Source: Terrimonas sp937888905
GTDB taxonomy: Bacteria; Bacteroidota; Bacteroidia; Chitinophagales; Chitinophagaceae
DNA length: 64,000 nt
NCBI GenBank assembly: GCA_937888905.1
Contig: CALATA010000007.1
Span: 186,001-250,000, forward strand
Reading direction: 5' to 3'
Shown here: piece by piece, positions 42,549 to 51,418 of the stretch
How the letters are laid out: the number at the start of each line of letters is the position of its first letter
Position numbering within the stretch: position 1 is the first letter of the stretch
The notes under the pieces: model-generated
Database searches by the model: none
What the model saw: the letters and a program-made list of their open reading frames with translations, nothing else
What the model was told of the DNA's origin: nothing
Made by a program: the position numbers and the translations under genes

Positions 42549-42619
42549 ACGATTCTTACTTCTTGAGCAAAGAAAGTTAAGGCCACATTTTCTTTATTTT
42601 TTTTAAAAACTAATCGCAA

Positions 42620-45600
42620 ATGAGAAAACTGTTACTCACACTAACAGCCATGCTCTTCTTTTCGGGCATGCTGTTAGCGCAAAAAGTCATCACCGGTAAG
42701 GTGGTCGACGACAAGGGCAGTCCTGTTCCAAACGCCTCCGTTACGGTAAAAGGCGCAGCCAGTACAGGTACTGTTACCGGAATCGACGGCGGGTACTCTC
42801 TCACTGTTCCTGCCACCGCCAAAGAGCTTGAAATTTCAGCTGTTGGCTTTGCTCCCCTTACTGTTACGCTGGATGACAAGAGTTTTTACTCCACTACTTT
42901 GAGCAGTCGCGCTCAGGACATCGACGAAGTGGTTGTAACTGGTTACACCTCTACGAAGAGATCCAAGTATGCGGGTGCTTCGACTGTTGTAAACAAGGAC
43001 AAGATCAACTTCATCCCTAACGCATCTTTCGACCAGATCCTGCAGGGTAGAGCTCCTGGTCTGCTGGTAACAGCAGGTTCCGGTCAGCCCGGTGCTGCTG
43101 CGCGTGTACAATTGCGTGGTCAGGCTTCTATCTCTGGTGGCAGCGGTCCGCTGTATATCCTGGATGGTATGCCGATCGAGCCAGCTGTATTCCAGTCTCT
43201 CAACCCTAATGACTTCGAAGACGTTCAGGTTCTCCGTGATGCCGTAGCTACCGCTCAGTACGGTAACCGTGGCGGTAACGGTGTAATTATCATTACTTCC
43301 AAGAAAGGCAAGGCTGGTAAGCCTCAGTTGACTTACACTGGTCAGGTGGGTATCACCGAGCCAGGCAAGCAGCAGTTCAGCATGATGAACACTGCTCAGC
43401 TTCTCCAGTTCCAGGAAGTATTGGGAAGAATGGGTGTTGCTAACCTCCCCGGCTGGCAGTATTCCAGAAACAACCCTGCTTACGCTACTTCTACTCCTGC
43501 TCAACAAGCTGCTACCGATCGCTTCCGCGACAGCTTGCTGGCCATCAATACAGACTGGCGTGACGTGTTCCTGCGCAATGGTAAGTTCACCAGCCATGAC
43601 GTTAACCTGACTGGCGGTAGTGCTACAAGCAACTACTTCCTCGGTCTGGGTTACTATGACGAAGATGGTATCGGTCTGCGTTCTGACCTGAAGCGTTATA
43701 CGCTGCGTGCGAACATGAACATTAAAACTGATAAACTGACTGCTCAGTTCAACAACTCCGTAGGTTACACTCGTCGTAACTTCATCGAGTCTGAAGCTTC
43801 AGTTACCCTGGCTAACCCGTTTGCTGCTGCTTACCTGGGTCTGCCTTACCAGAAACTTTTCAATGATAACGGTAGCGTATCTGTTGGTTCAGGCCGCGTA
43901 GGTCCTAACGCTTACGACCGTATCTACACTACTACATCTTTCAACGACCAGATCAAGGCTAACACTGCTTACTCTCTGGAGTATGCACTTACAAAGAATG
44001 TTTACGTTGGTGGTTTCGGTGGTATCGACTACCGTGTAACTATCGCCGAGCGTTCTATTTTCCCGAACACCTGGGCTGCTAACAGCTCCGGCTTCCCTGT
44101 AGGTCCTGATGTTGGTCAAACTACAGGTCGTGGTTCTTACAACAACGGTCTGACTAACTTCTTCCAACTCGTTACACGTGCTTATGCCGGTTACAGAAAC
44201 CGTTTCAACAAGCACGATCTGGATGTAAAAGTTCTTGCTGAGTACACTCGCGAGAAACAAAAAGCATTCAGCTACACTGGTTACGGTATCAACCCCAAAC
44301 TGCTCGAAACTCCTGCTGGTATGACTGCTGGTAGCGTTGACAACAAGCTGATTCCTGCACTTGGTGGTTCTAAAACAGGCCGTACCCTTTCTGGTATCCT
44401 GGGTACGATCAACTATACCTACGACGAAAAATATACCCTGAACGCTTCTATCCGTCGTGACGCCTCTTCTCAGTTGTCCGAAGATCAGCGCTGGGTTAAC
44501 TTCTACGGTGCAGGTGTTGCCTGGAATATCCTGAAAGAAGATTTCACTACCAACTGGAACAAAGTAAGCGATCTGCGTCTCCGCTTCTCTTACGGTTCTA
44601 ACGCAAACGCTGACGGATTCTACTTCGGTAACTTCGGTTATCTGCCACTGTTCGGTGCCGGTTCTTATGCGGGTAGCAACCCCACCCTGGCTCCATCTAA
44701 CGCTGGTAACCTGAATGTGACCTGGGAAAAGCTGATCACTGCCAACCTCGGTCTTGACTACGGCTTCTTCCGCAACCGCGTTTATGGTACTTTGGATGTT
44801 TACCACCGCAAAACAGTGGATAACATCATCCCTCAGACAATCTCTGCAACTGGTGGTTTCGGCGACGGAGCAAGCATTCCGGTTAACGCAGGTGTTGTTG
44901 TAAACAAAGGTGTGGAATTGGCTATTAATGCTGATATCATCAAAACAAACGACCTGTTGTTCACTGTAGGTGGTAACATCGCTTACAACAAGAACGAAGT
45001 AACTGATCTCGGTCAGGTAGCTCAGTTCGAACAAGGTACAGAGCTCGTTAAAGTAGGTCTGCCACTGGGTTCTCACTACATGGTTAGATGGGGTGGTGTT
45101 GACGCCGCTACCGGTCGTCCTCTCTACTATACTAAAGATGGTGTGCTGACTAACGTTTACAGCGCTTCTAACAGCGTATCTGACTTCGGTACTTACAATG
45201 CTCCATGGATTGGTGGTTTCAACGCTGGTGTTCAATACAAAGGAATCAGCCTGAACGCATTCTTTACCTTCCAGAAAGGCTTCAGCCGTTTCAACAACCA
45301 GGATTATTTCCAGCTTAACCACGCTTTCGCTCTGCAGGGTTACAACCTGAGAACTGAAATGGAAAATATGTGGAAAAATCCAGGTGATGTTACTGATATC
45401 CAGAGCCCGCTGTACGCTCGTGAGTTCGTATCCAAAGACATTCAGGATGCATCTTACCTGCGTTTCAGAAACCTGAGCCTGGCATATCAATTGCCTTCTT
45501 CTATTATCGGCAAGCTGAAGTATTTCGCTGGTATCCGCATCTACGCTCAAGCTCAGAACCTGTATACCTGGACCAAGTGGACTGGTTTCGATCCTGAAGA

Positions 45601-45676
45601 CAGCAACAACATCGCTCAGTACGAATATCCTCTTCCAAGAACTTATACCCTTGGCCTCCAGGTCAACTTTAAATAA
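42620..45676 (+). CDS. SusC/RagA family TonB-linked outer-membrane receptor (highly codon-biased)
   Basis: A 1018-residue transporter. Signal peptide ending LLAQK, carboxypeptidase-regulatory-like domain (about 21-100), SusC motif IDEVVVTGYTSTKRSKYAGAS, plug (PLYILDGMPI, LNPNDFEDVQVLRDAVATAQYG) and barrel ending QVNFK. It feeds nutrients through the outer membrane with the SusD of the next gene. Codon use is far more biased than in the starch SusC: GCT, GGT, CGT, AAC, TAC and CTG dominate, as in highly expressed genes. There are no glycosidase or peptidase genes beside it, so the substrate is open; peptides or a general nutrient are as likely as glycans. Confidence 0.93.
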   Translation: MRKLLLTLTAMLFFSGMLLAQKVITGKVVDDKGSPVPNASVTVKGAASTGTVTGIDGGYSLTVPATAKELEISAVGFAPLTVTLDDKSFYSTTLSSRAQDIDEVVVTGYTSTKRSKYAGASTVVNKDKINFIPNASFDQILQGRAPGLLVTAGSGQPGAAARVQLRGQASISGGSGPLYILDGMPIEPAVFQSLNPNDFEDVQVLRDAVATAQYGNRGGNGVIIITSKKGKAGKPQLTYTGQVGITEPGKQQFSMMNTAQLLQFQEVLGRMGVANLPGWQYSRNNPAYATSTPAQQAATDRFRDSLLAINTDWRDVFLRNGKFTSHDVNLTGGSATSNYFLGLGYYDEDGIGLRSDLKRYTLRANMNIKTDKLTAQFNNSVGYTRRNFIESEASVTLANPFAAAYLGLPYQKLFNDNGSVSVGSGRVGPNAYDRIYTTTSFNDQIKANTAYSLEYALTKNVYVGGFGGIDYRVTIAERSIFPNTWAANSSGFPVGPDVGQTTGRGSYNNGLTNFFQLVTRAYAGYRNRFNKHDLDVKVLAEYTREKQKAFSYTGYGINPKLLETPAGMTAGSVDNKLIPALGGSKTGRTLSGILGTINYTYDEKYTLNASIRRDASSQLSEDQRWVNFYGAGVAWNILKEDFTTNWNKVSDLRLRFSYGSNANADGFYFGNFGYLPLFGAGSYAGSNPTLAPSNAGNLNVTWEKLITANLGLDYGFFRNRVYGTLDVYHRKTVDNIIPQTISATGGFGDGASIPVNAGVVVNKGVELAINADIIKTNDLLFTVGGNIAYNKNEVTDLGQVAQFEQGTELVKVGLPLGSHYMVRWGGVDAATGRPLYYTKDGVLTNVYSASNSVSDFGTYNAPWIGGFNAGVQYKGISLNAFFTFQKGFSRFNNQDYFQLNHAFALQGYNLRTEMENMWKNPGDVTDIQSPLYAREFVSKDIQDASYLRFRNLSLAYQLPSSIIGKLKYFAGIRIYAQAQNLYTWTKWTGFDPEDSNNIAQYEYPLPRTYTLGLQVNFK

Positions 45677-45721
45677 GTGTTGAAAAGGATAAGATTATTC
45701 GACTTTTAAAACTGAATTAAA

Positions 45722-47098
45722 ATGATTATCAAGCAAGCAAAATACATACTGGGTGTTGCCGCCGTTTGCGGATTCCTGTCCTGCACAAAGGACCTGGATC
45801 TGAAACCAACGGATTCGATCGACGCCAGTAAAGCTTTCACGTCTGTAAAGGACCTTACCGATGGTCTCTATGGCGTGTATTCCTCTGTCAGCAATGCTAA
45901 CCGTATCAGAATCGGTTCGATCCTGGCGGACGAAACAAAACTGTCTGACGAAAACCGCGGTCAGGATCAGACCACCTTCAGATGGCAGTATACCTCCAAC
46001 AACGCTCCTGCGGGCCTTGGACAGTATTACCAAACCATCGACCGTATTCACCGTATCATTGCTGCTGCTCCCGGTATCCCGGCTGCAAACGCTACTGAAG
46101 AGGCGGACAAAACACGTATCAGTGCAGAACTGCTCGGCCTTCGTGGTATCGCTTACTACGAACTGCTGATCCTGTTCTCTCCTCAAGGTTATGCACCTGA
46201 TGCGCTGGCAGTTCCCCTGGTACTGTCTTCTGACCTGCTGCAAAAACCAGCTCGCGCTAAGGTGAGCGAAATCGTTGCACAGATCGAGACTGACCTCGCT
46301 GCAGCACGTTCTTCTGCTTCTATCCCTGATGCTCCAACAGATCCGCTGCGTCTCAGCAAGAGTGCAATCGCCGCTTACCAGGCTCGTGTAGCCCTCTACA
46401 AAAGAGCATGGCCTGCTGCGATCACTTTCGCTTCTGATGCTATCAGCCTGTCCGGCAAAACCCTGAACAAAGCCACATTGGCTGGTTTCTTCAGCGATGC
46501 CAACGAGTCTGAAACCATCTTCAAGTACAGAAACAACGCCGGCCCTTCACTGATCTGGCGCGATACCAACGGTGACGTATTCTTTGAACCAGCCGACAAA
46601 CTGAAACAACAGTTTGACCGTGTGAACGACGTGCGTTTTGCAATCTTCTTCGGTGCTGGTGGTAATGATACTTCTATCGTGATCAAGTATCCCGGTTCTT
46701 CCAGAGGTCCTCAGGTTAATGACCTGAAACTTGTTCGTCTGGCTGAAATGTACCTGCTGCGTGCTGAAGCTTATGCAGAGAACAATCAGTTGACACAGGC
46801 TGCTGCCGATGTTAACGCACTGCTCGCTCAGCGTGTTAACGGTCACGTTGATGTAGCTTACGCAACTCAGCCCATCGCTATTGCGGCTGTTGTAAACGAA
46901 CGCTACAAGGAGCTCTGCTTCGAAGGCTTCCGTTTCTTCGACCTGAAAAGAAAAGGCCTGGCTATCACTCGTAACCTGAGCGATTCACGTAATGCTAACT
47001 GGCAGACTATGCCGGCTAACGATACACGTTTCGCATTGCCGATTCCTCAGACTGAGATTTTCGCCAACCCTAACATGGTGCAAAACACGGGCTATTAA
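45722..47098 (+). CDS. SusD/RagB family lipoprotein (partner of the codon-biased SusC)
   Basis: A 458-residue surface lipoprotein (lipobox FLSC, Cys20). N-terminal DLDLKPTDSIDASKAFTS and TPR-like helices, with the late LRAEAYAENNQLTQAAADVNALLAQR and VNERYKELCFEGFRFFDLKRKG typical of SusD. It is 45 bases after the SusC stop and has the same bias to GCT/GGT/CGT codons, so it is expressed with it. Shorter than many SusD proteins. Confidence 0.92.
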   Translation: MIIKQAKYILGVAAVCGFLSCTKDLDLKPTDSIDASKAFTSVKDLTDGLYGVYSSVSNANRIRIGSILADETKLSDENRGQDQTTFRWQYTSNNAPAGLGQYYQTIDRIHRIIAAAPGIPAANATEEADKTRISAELLGLRGIAYYELLILFSPQGYAPDALAVPLVLSSDLLQKPARAKVSEIVAQIETDLAAARSSASIPDAPTDPLRLSKSAIAAYQARVALYKRAWPAAITFASDAISLSGKTLNKATLAGFFSDANESETIFKYRNNAGPSLIWRDTNGDVFFEPADKLKQQFDRVNDVRFAIFFGAGGNDTSIVIKYPGSSRGPQVNDLKLVRLAEMYLLRAEAYAENNQLTQAAADVNALLAQRVNGHVDVAYATQPIAIAAVVNERYKELCFEGFRFFDLKRKGLAITRNLSDSRNANWQTMPANDTRFALPIPQTEIFANPNMVQNTGY

Positions 47099-47138
47099 TC
47101 TAGCATAACCCTATTCCTGGCATCGTAAAGAAAAAATT

Positions 47139-48008
47139 ATGAAAAAAAATACGTCTTTCAGACTTCTGGTTGCCGCCCTTGGTGTGGCAACAATGATGGT
47201 GAGCTGTAAGAAGCAAGAAACAACCATCCCACCTGCACAGGTGCATTTTACAGGAGCTGCTTCGCAGTCCTATGCAGTTCGTGCAGCGGGTGTTGCTCCT
47301 TACAAAATCCAGGTTGGTACTACCGACGTGGTTAACACCGACCGTACTGTTGGTATCAAAGTGACCTCGCGCACCGCAGTAGCTGGTACGCAGTATACAC
47401 TGTCTGCCAACACAGTTACCATTCCGGCCGGTCAGGCTCTTGGTGAGTTCTCTATTCAGGGCATTTTTGCAGGATATCCTGCAGGTCGTTTGGACACGCT
47501 GGTGATCACGCTCACCGAGCCGTCCATCGCTCCCGCCAAATTCATGGATACCATTCGCCTGGCTATCGGTGATATTTGTGTGGAAGGTGTTGGTTTTACC
47601 CTGTCTTCAGTTATCGGCAACTATGCCAGAACTATCGAGACACTGGGTACTAATTCTCCTTACGGTCCTTACAACACCAGCATCAGCTCGGCTACTTCTA
47701 CTGGCGCCACAACTGCCCGTATCGTAGTAAACAACATCTGGGATTCCGGTTGGGGTCCGATCAGTTTCGACCTGAACTGGGGCGTTACTCCGCTGACTGC
47801 GACCGTGGTTTCACAGACCGCAATCCCCGGATCTAACGCAGGTGACCTGAACAGCGCTTATGCTGGACAGACAGTAGCTGTACGTCCGATGGCTGGTAGC
47901 CCCGGTACATTCTCTACCTGTAATAACACGTTTACATTGAGAATGCAACTGGGTGTAACCAACCTGGGTTACTTCGCCAGTCTCTACACTGTTAACATGG
48001 CCCGTTAA
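47139..48008 (+). CDS. Surface lipoprotein of the second SusCD operon (function unknown)
   Basis: A 289-residue lipoprotein (lipobox MVSC, Cys23). The first half (about 40-145) has an Ig/Calx-beta-like pattern (VGIKVTSRTAVAGTQYTL, TIPAGQALGEFSIQ, RLDTLVITLTEP), similar to DUF4843/DUF1735-type proteins encoded next to SusD. The C-terminal half carries two cysteines (ICVEGVGFT, FSTCNNTF) and a beta-rich region. It probably sits on the cell surface as an extra binding subunit. Codon bias matches the two genes before it. A strong terminator follows. Confidence 0.78.
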   Translation: MKKNTSFRLLVAALGVATMMVSCKKQETTIPPAQVHFTGAASQSYAVRAAGVAPYKIQVGTTDVVNTDRTVGIKVTSRTAVAGTQYTLSANTVTIPAGQALGEFSIQGIFAGYPAGRLDTLVITLTEPSIAPAKFMDTIRLAIGDICVEGVGFTLSSVIGNYARTIETLGTNSPYGPYNTSISSATSTGATTARIVVNNIWDSGWGPISFDLNWGVTPLTATVVSQTAIPGSNAGDLNSAYAGQTVAVRPMAGSPGTFSTCNNTFTLRMQLGVTNLGYFASLYTVNMAR

Positions 48009-48035
48009 TAACGGCACCATTTCACAGATAATCTT

Positions 48036-48075
48036 AAGGGGATGCATCGAAAGATGCGTCCCCTTAGTATTTTTG
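48036..48075 (+). terminator. Intrinsic terminator of the second SusCD operon
   Basis: Thirteen-base arms AAGGGGATGCATC / GATGCGTCCCCTT (one A-C mismatch permitting G-C clamps) close a GAAA tetraloop, followed by AGTATTTTT. Confidence 0.85.
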
Positions 48076-48108
48076 GGGTCGCATGTTTCTTCCGTGCGGA
48101 TTTTCAAC

Positions 48109-48867
48109 GTGGCAGATAAGGTACATAAAACAAAAGGCATCGTGTTGCGCGCAACGCGTTACGGCGAAACCAGCCTGGTGATTGCTATTCTTACCGAATT
48201 GTTTGGCGTACAGTCTTACCTGGTCAACGGCGTGCGACAGGCCTCCGCCAAAGGCAGCAACAAAGCCAGCTACTTTCAGCCGGGCGCCATCCTCGAACTG
48301 GTGGTGTACCACAACGAACTCAAACAACTTCAACGCATCAAAGAATACAGGTGGTCGCATATCTACCAACAGATCTTTACCGATGTGCCCACGCATTCCA
48401 TTGTCTTGTTCATGGTTGAATTGCTCACTAAATGCCTGAAGCAACCTGAGGAGAATGCCGACCTTTTTAATTTTGCCGAAGATGCATTACTGCACCTCGA
48501 TTCGTGCAACGAACAGGCTAAAGCCAATTACCCGCTTTTCTTTGCCCTGCATTTACCCGTCTTCTTCGGCATCCCTCCACGTAATGCCACGCCGGGTCTG
48601 TTGGAGTCTGCCAGTATTTATTTTGATTTAAGAGAAGGTTCCTTTGCGCTCGAAATGCCTTCGCATACTTTTTTCCTGGAAGGCGAGGATGCACGCGCCG
48701 TTGCCGAACTGCTCAATGCACGACACCCCGACGAGTTATCACATATACAATTGCGGCCTTCGATAAGACATCGCCTGCTGCTGGCGATGGCAGATTATTA
48801 TCCTTTGCATATTCAGGATTTTGGCATTTTGCGTACGCTGCCCGTGCTGCGCGAGATCATGCGCTGA
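48109..48867 (+). CDS. recO: DNA repair protein RecO
   Basis: A 252-residue RecO. The N-terminal OB fold opens KTKGIVLRATRYGETSLVIAILTELFG, matching the family start, and the helical C-terminal part follows. RecO anneals single strands and helps RecA loading in the RecFOR pathway. GTG 48109 is chosen as start because RecO proteins begin only a few residues before the KTKGIVLR motif; an in-frame TTG at 48073 lies inside the preceding terminator. The zinc-finger cysteines found in some RecO proteins are not evident. Its stop abuts that of the convergent cytochrome gene. Confidence 0.9.
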   Translation: MADKVHKTKGIVLRATRYGETSLVIAILTELFGVQSYLVNGVRQASAKGSNKASYFQPGAILELVVYHNELKQLQRIKEYRWSHIYQQIFTDVPTHSIVLFMVELLTKCLKQPEENADLFNFAEDALLHLDSCNEQAKANYPLFFALHLPVFFGIPPRNATPGLLESASIYFDLREGSFALEMPSHTFFLEGEDARAVAELLNARHPDELSHIQLRPSIRHRLLLAMADYYPLHIQDFGILRTLPVLREIMR

Positions 48868-49227
48868 TCATTTTTTTACTTTGCGTACACGCAGGAAGGT
48901 AACGATGTAATCAACCTGCTCGGGACTCATCTTTTTAGCCACCGCATGATTACGCGGATCGATACCGATGAGGGCAGTAGTATGATAATTGTCGATCTGG
49001 ATGCCGGTGAAATTGGGAATGCTGTCTTTCCCTTTGGTAAAAATTCCGTGGCAGTTGGAGCAATGAATGCGGTACAAAACCTTCCCTTTTTCCGCGCGCT
49101 CGATCAATGCCGTGCGTGTCTGCTGTCCCACATGGTCCGGAATATCATATTCCACCGCCTTCTGTGCCGTGCAGTAACAGAGTGTGAGGGCGGTGAGAAG
49201 AAGTGATATGGTGAGCAGCTTTTTCAA
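48868..49227 (-). CDS. Small mono-heme cytochrome c lipoprotein
   Basis: A 119-residue exported protein. The signal ends LTLCYC, with a possible lipobox. One heme site, CSNCH, is near residue 57 and a methionine in KKMSPEQVDYIVTFLR is the likely sixth ligand. It would carry electrons in the periplasm or at the outer membrane. It is separated from the di-heme peroxidase gene upstream on the same strand by a 250-base repeat island, so cotranscription is possible. Confidence 0.85.
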   Translation of the reverse strand: MKKLLTISLLLTALTLCYCTAQKAVEYDIPDHVGQQTRTALIERAEKGKVLYRIHCSNCHGIFTKGKDSIPNFTGIQIDNYHTTALIGIDPRNHAVAKKMSPEQVDYIVTFLRVRKVKK

Positions 49228-49230
49228 TGA

Positions 49231-49476
49231 GTAGTAAGTAATAAGTTTTAAGTAATAAGTAAAACAGCCGATATAGTTCTTGCGACTTTGCTCTTTATGT
49301 CACGCAAAGACGCAAAGTTAATAAGACGCAAAGATCATTTATTATTCATGCAGCGCGCCCTTCGAGAGGCCGAACTATCGGCCTCGGGGAGCACGAATCA
49401 CTATGCATTCACCATTGACGATTCACCATTGACGATTCACCATTCACGATTCACCATTGACGATTCACCGTTCACA
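49231..49476. repeat. Composite intergenic repeat island (four repeat types)
   Basis: Order: AAGTAATAAGT array (49231-49262); linker AAACAGCC (49262-49269); three ACGCAAAG units within 49300-49334 (ACGCAAAGACGCAAAG, then ACGCAAAG); hairpin GAGGCCGA-ACTA-TCGGCCTC (49366-49385); and the CATTGACGATTCAC array (49405-49472). No gene fits this stretch. It contains most repeat types found elsewhere in the window, in one place. Confidence 0.75.
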
Positions 49477-51405
49477 TTAATATTCTCCGCCAATTTTCCT
49501 GTCATTATACCTTTTCACCTTCGATGCGGGCAACTTACCCGGGGCTTTGTCAGCTACCACTGCTTCATTTAAGGATCCCAGAAAAGCAAGTAATGCTTTC
49601 TTTTCCGGAACCGTTAATTTAAACGGCGCTTTATCCAGCGTTTGGTTCGGCACATCCAGCCCGCGGCCGGCACCACCGCCATCTTCATAAAACTGTATCA
49701 CCTCCTCCAGCGTACGGAATATACCATTGTGCATATAAGGCGCCGTATGCTGAATGTTCCGCAACGATCCGGTTCGGAAGGCGTGAAGCGTTTCAGGCGC
49801 CGGACAAGCCAGGTATCTTCCCGAGTCGGGACTTAATTGACGAAAAGCAGTATCTGCCGGTACACCCAATACTTCAAATTCTGACGCAAGATAAGGTGGT
49901 TTCAATCCATTGAAATGCGGAACAAAATGACAGGTGCCGCATTTTGCCTTACTCATAAAAATAGTAAAGCCCGTTTTTACTTCGGCATCGATGGAATTGC
50001 CTTTGTTAAACGCGTTATCAAACGGCGCGTAATATTTGCTGAAGCCCGCATAGTAATATGTTATAGCGGAAATGATATGATCGATGTTCACTTTCTTCTC
50101 TTCCGGCGTATAGCGCAGCAGTCGTTTGAATACTTTTTCATATTCCTTACAACTCATCACTCTTTCCACCAGCGAATCGGCAATGCCATTCATTTCATCG
50201 GGGTGACCCATTACCGCTTTGCCCTGCAATTGCAGCGACATATGACTGCCATCTGCCATCAACAGATGATTGTACACACTGTTGATCAAGGTTGGCGCAT
50301 TCCGCGTCATGCTGCCCTGGTGGTTGAATAAGAAAGGCGTAGCCCGCGTGGTATCGGCAAAAAACATATCCGGACGATGGCAGGAAGCACAACTGCGCGA
50401 CAGATTACCGGAGAGGATCGGATCGTAAAAAAGCAATCGCCCCGCTTCTTTGATATCAAATAAAACTTCCGGATCATCTACAAAAGCATATACTCCCTTG
50501 ATCTGATGACTGGTGAACAGTGCCTTGTCGAATATCGAATGCACGGTATCGCTTAAGGCATAGTCATAATAATGCCGGGAAGAAATGCCATAAGCCCGGA
50601 TCATTTCCTGGTTGAAGCCGAACAACGGATTTACATAATCCCTGATGAACGTGAAATGATCAAACAGGCTATATGCATCCGGCTGACTGTTCACAAAACG
50701 TATCATTTCATCATACCGCTGGTGATAAGGCACGCTGAGGGATCGATCAGGAAAAGCCTGGTCAAATGTTTTATAAATGTCTCCCGTTGCCTGCAACATA
50801 AATCGCAGTTCAGGAATCACCCGGCTGGTATCCGGTGTTTCAAAGGCTGTTGTATAGATGGCTGCAAGGTTCAGGAGGAATAACCGATTGGCCAGGAAGA
50901 AATGATCGGGTTTGTTCAGCGCCTGCGCGAGTGAATCGGACCGATAGGCCGCAACGCCGCTAAGGGAGTTTTCTACCAGGCTGATCAACGTATCGGCAGC
51001 AAATTTTTCTTCTTCGCCGTTCAGGTAAATTTCTGCCAGTGATAGCCCCGCACCAGTGAGCCGGTATGGCTGCTCGTATTTTTCAAAGACCTCATTTTCC
51101 CATTCAACAGGCAGCGGGCCGTTGAGTTTTTTATAGGTTTCGGGTAAAAGGTAACGCGTCCAGAAGTCCGAGGCTTTCAGGCTTAAACGGCACTCGTGAA
51201 TTTTATTGATCAGTTGATCGCGGCCTGCAGCAGTGTTGACATCGGTATGGCGGATCAGTTGCAGCAACGATTGCTCGGATTTTTCCAGCGCATCAATGTG
51301 TTTGTTGTAGTTGTCGGTATAGGCCTTGCCATTATTGGCCGGGTGGCGGAAGGCGAATGCGGTCACGATGACCACGAGAATAAGTATGGTAGCCGTCAAT
51401 TTCAT
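49477..51405 (-). CDS. Di-heme cytochrome c peroxidase (MauG/CcpA-like) with long N-terminal domain
   Basis: A 642-residue exported enzyme. The signal ends near AFAFRHP. The N-terminal 300 residues are helical, with no heme motif, and may be an imelysin-like or dimerisation domain. The peroxidase part has two heme sites, CASCH (near residue 338) and CGTCH (near residue 488), with the usual segment SMTRNAPTLINSVYNH between them and a late HTAPYMHNGIFRTLEEVIQFY. It should reduce H2O2, or oxidise a protein, in the periplasm. It ends eight... bases of clear stop before the repeat island and begins just after the amidohydrolase stop, with which it probably forms an operon. Confidence 0.88.
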   Translation of the reverse strand: MKLTATILILVVIVTAFAFRHPANNGKAYTDNYNKHIDALEKSEQSLLQLIRHTDVNTAAGRDQLINKIHECRLSLKASDFWTRYLLPETYKKLNGPLPVEWENEVFEKYEQPYRLTGAGLSLAEIYLNGEEEKFAADTLISLVENSLSGVAAYRSDSLAQALNKPDHFFLANRLFLLNLAAIYTTAFETPDTSRVIPELRFMLQATGDIYKTFDQAFPDRSLSVPYHQRYDEMIRFVNSQPDAYSLFDHFTFIRDYVNPLFGFNQEMIRAYGISSRHYYDYALSDTVHSIFDKALFTSHQIKGVYAFVDDPEVLFDIKEAGRLLFYDPILSGNLSRSCASCHRPDMFFADTTRATPFLFNHQGSMTRNAPTLINSVYNHLLMADGSHMSLQLQGKAVMGHPDEMNGIADSLVERVMSCKEYEKVFKRLLRYTPEEKKVNIDHIISAITYYYAGFSKYYAPFDNAFNKGNSIDAEVKTGFTIFMSKAKCGTCHFVPHFNGLKPPYLASEFEVLGVPADTAFRQLSPDSGRYLACPAPETLHAFRTGSLRNIQHTAPYMHNGIFRTLEEVIQFYEDGGGAGRGLDVPNQTLDKAPFKLTVPEKKALLAFLGSLNEAVVADKAPGKLPASKVKRYNDRKIGGEY

Positions 51406-51418
51406 GTGCATGCCGGAC

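Noticed and set aside
43889..45550. A 553-codon open frame on the minus strand across the second SusC gene
   Set aside because: It is the antisense of a clear SusC coding frame; biased GCT/GGT/AAC/TAC codons remove stops from the opposite strand. It has no domain, no start context and its composition (Ser/Thr/Val-rich) is that of an artefact.
48073..48108. TTG start extending RecO upstream
   Set aside because: It falls in the T-run of the preceding terminator; the RecO family begins close to the KTKGIVLR motif.
49405..49472. The CATTGACGATT arrays as possible CRISPR
   Set aside because: Units are 10-11 bases, degenerate and without unique spacers, and no cas gene is present.
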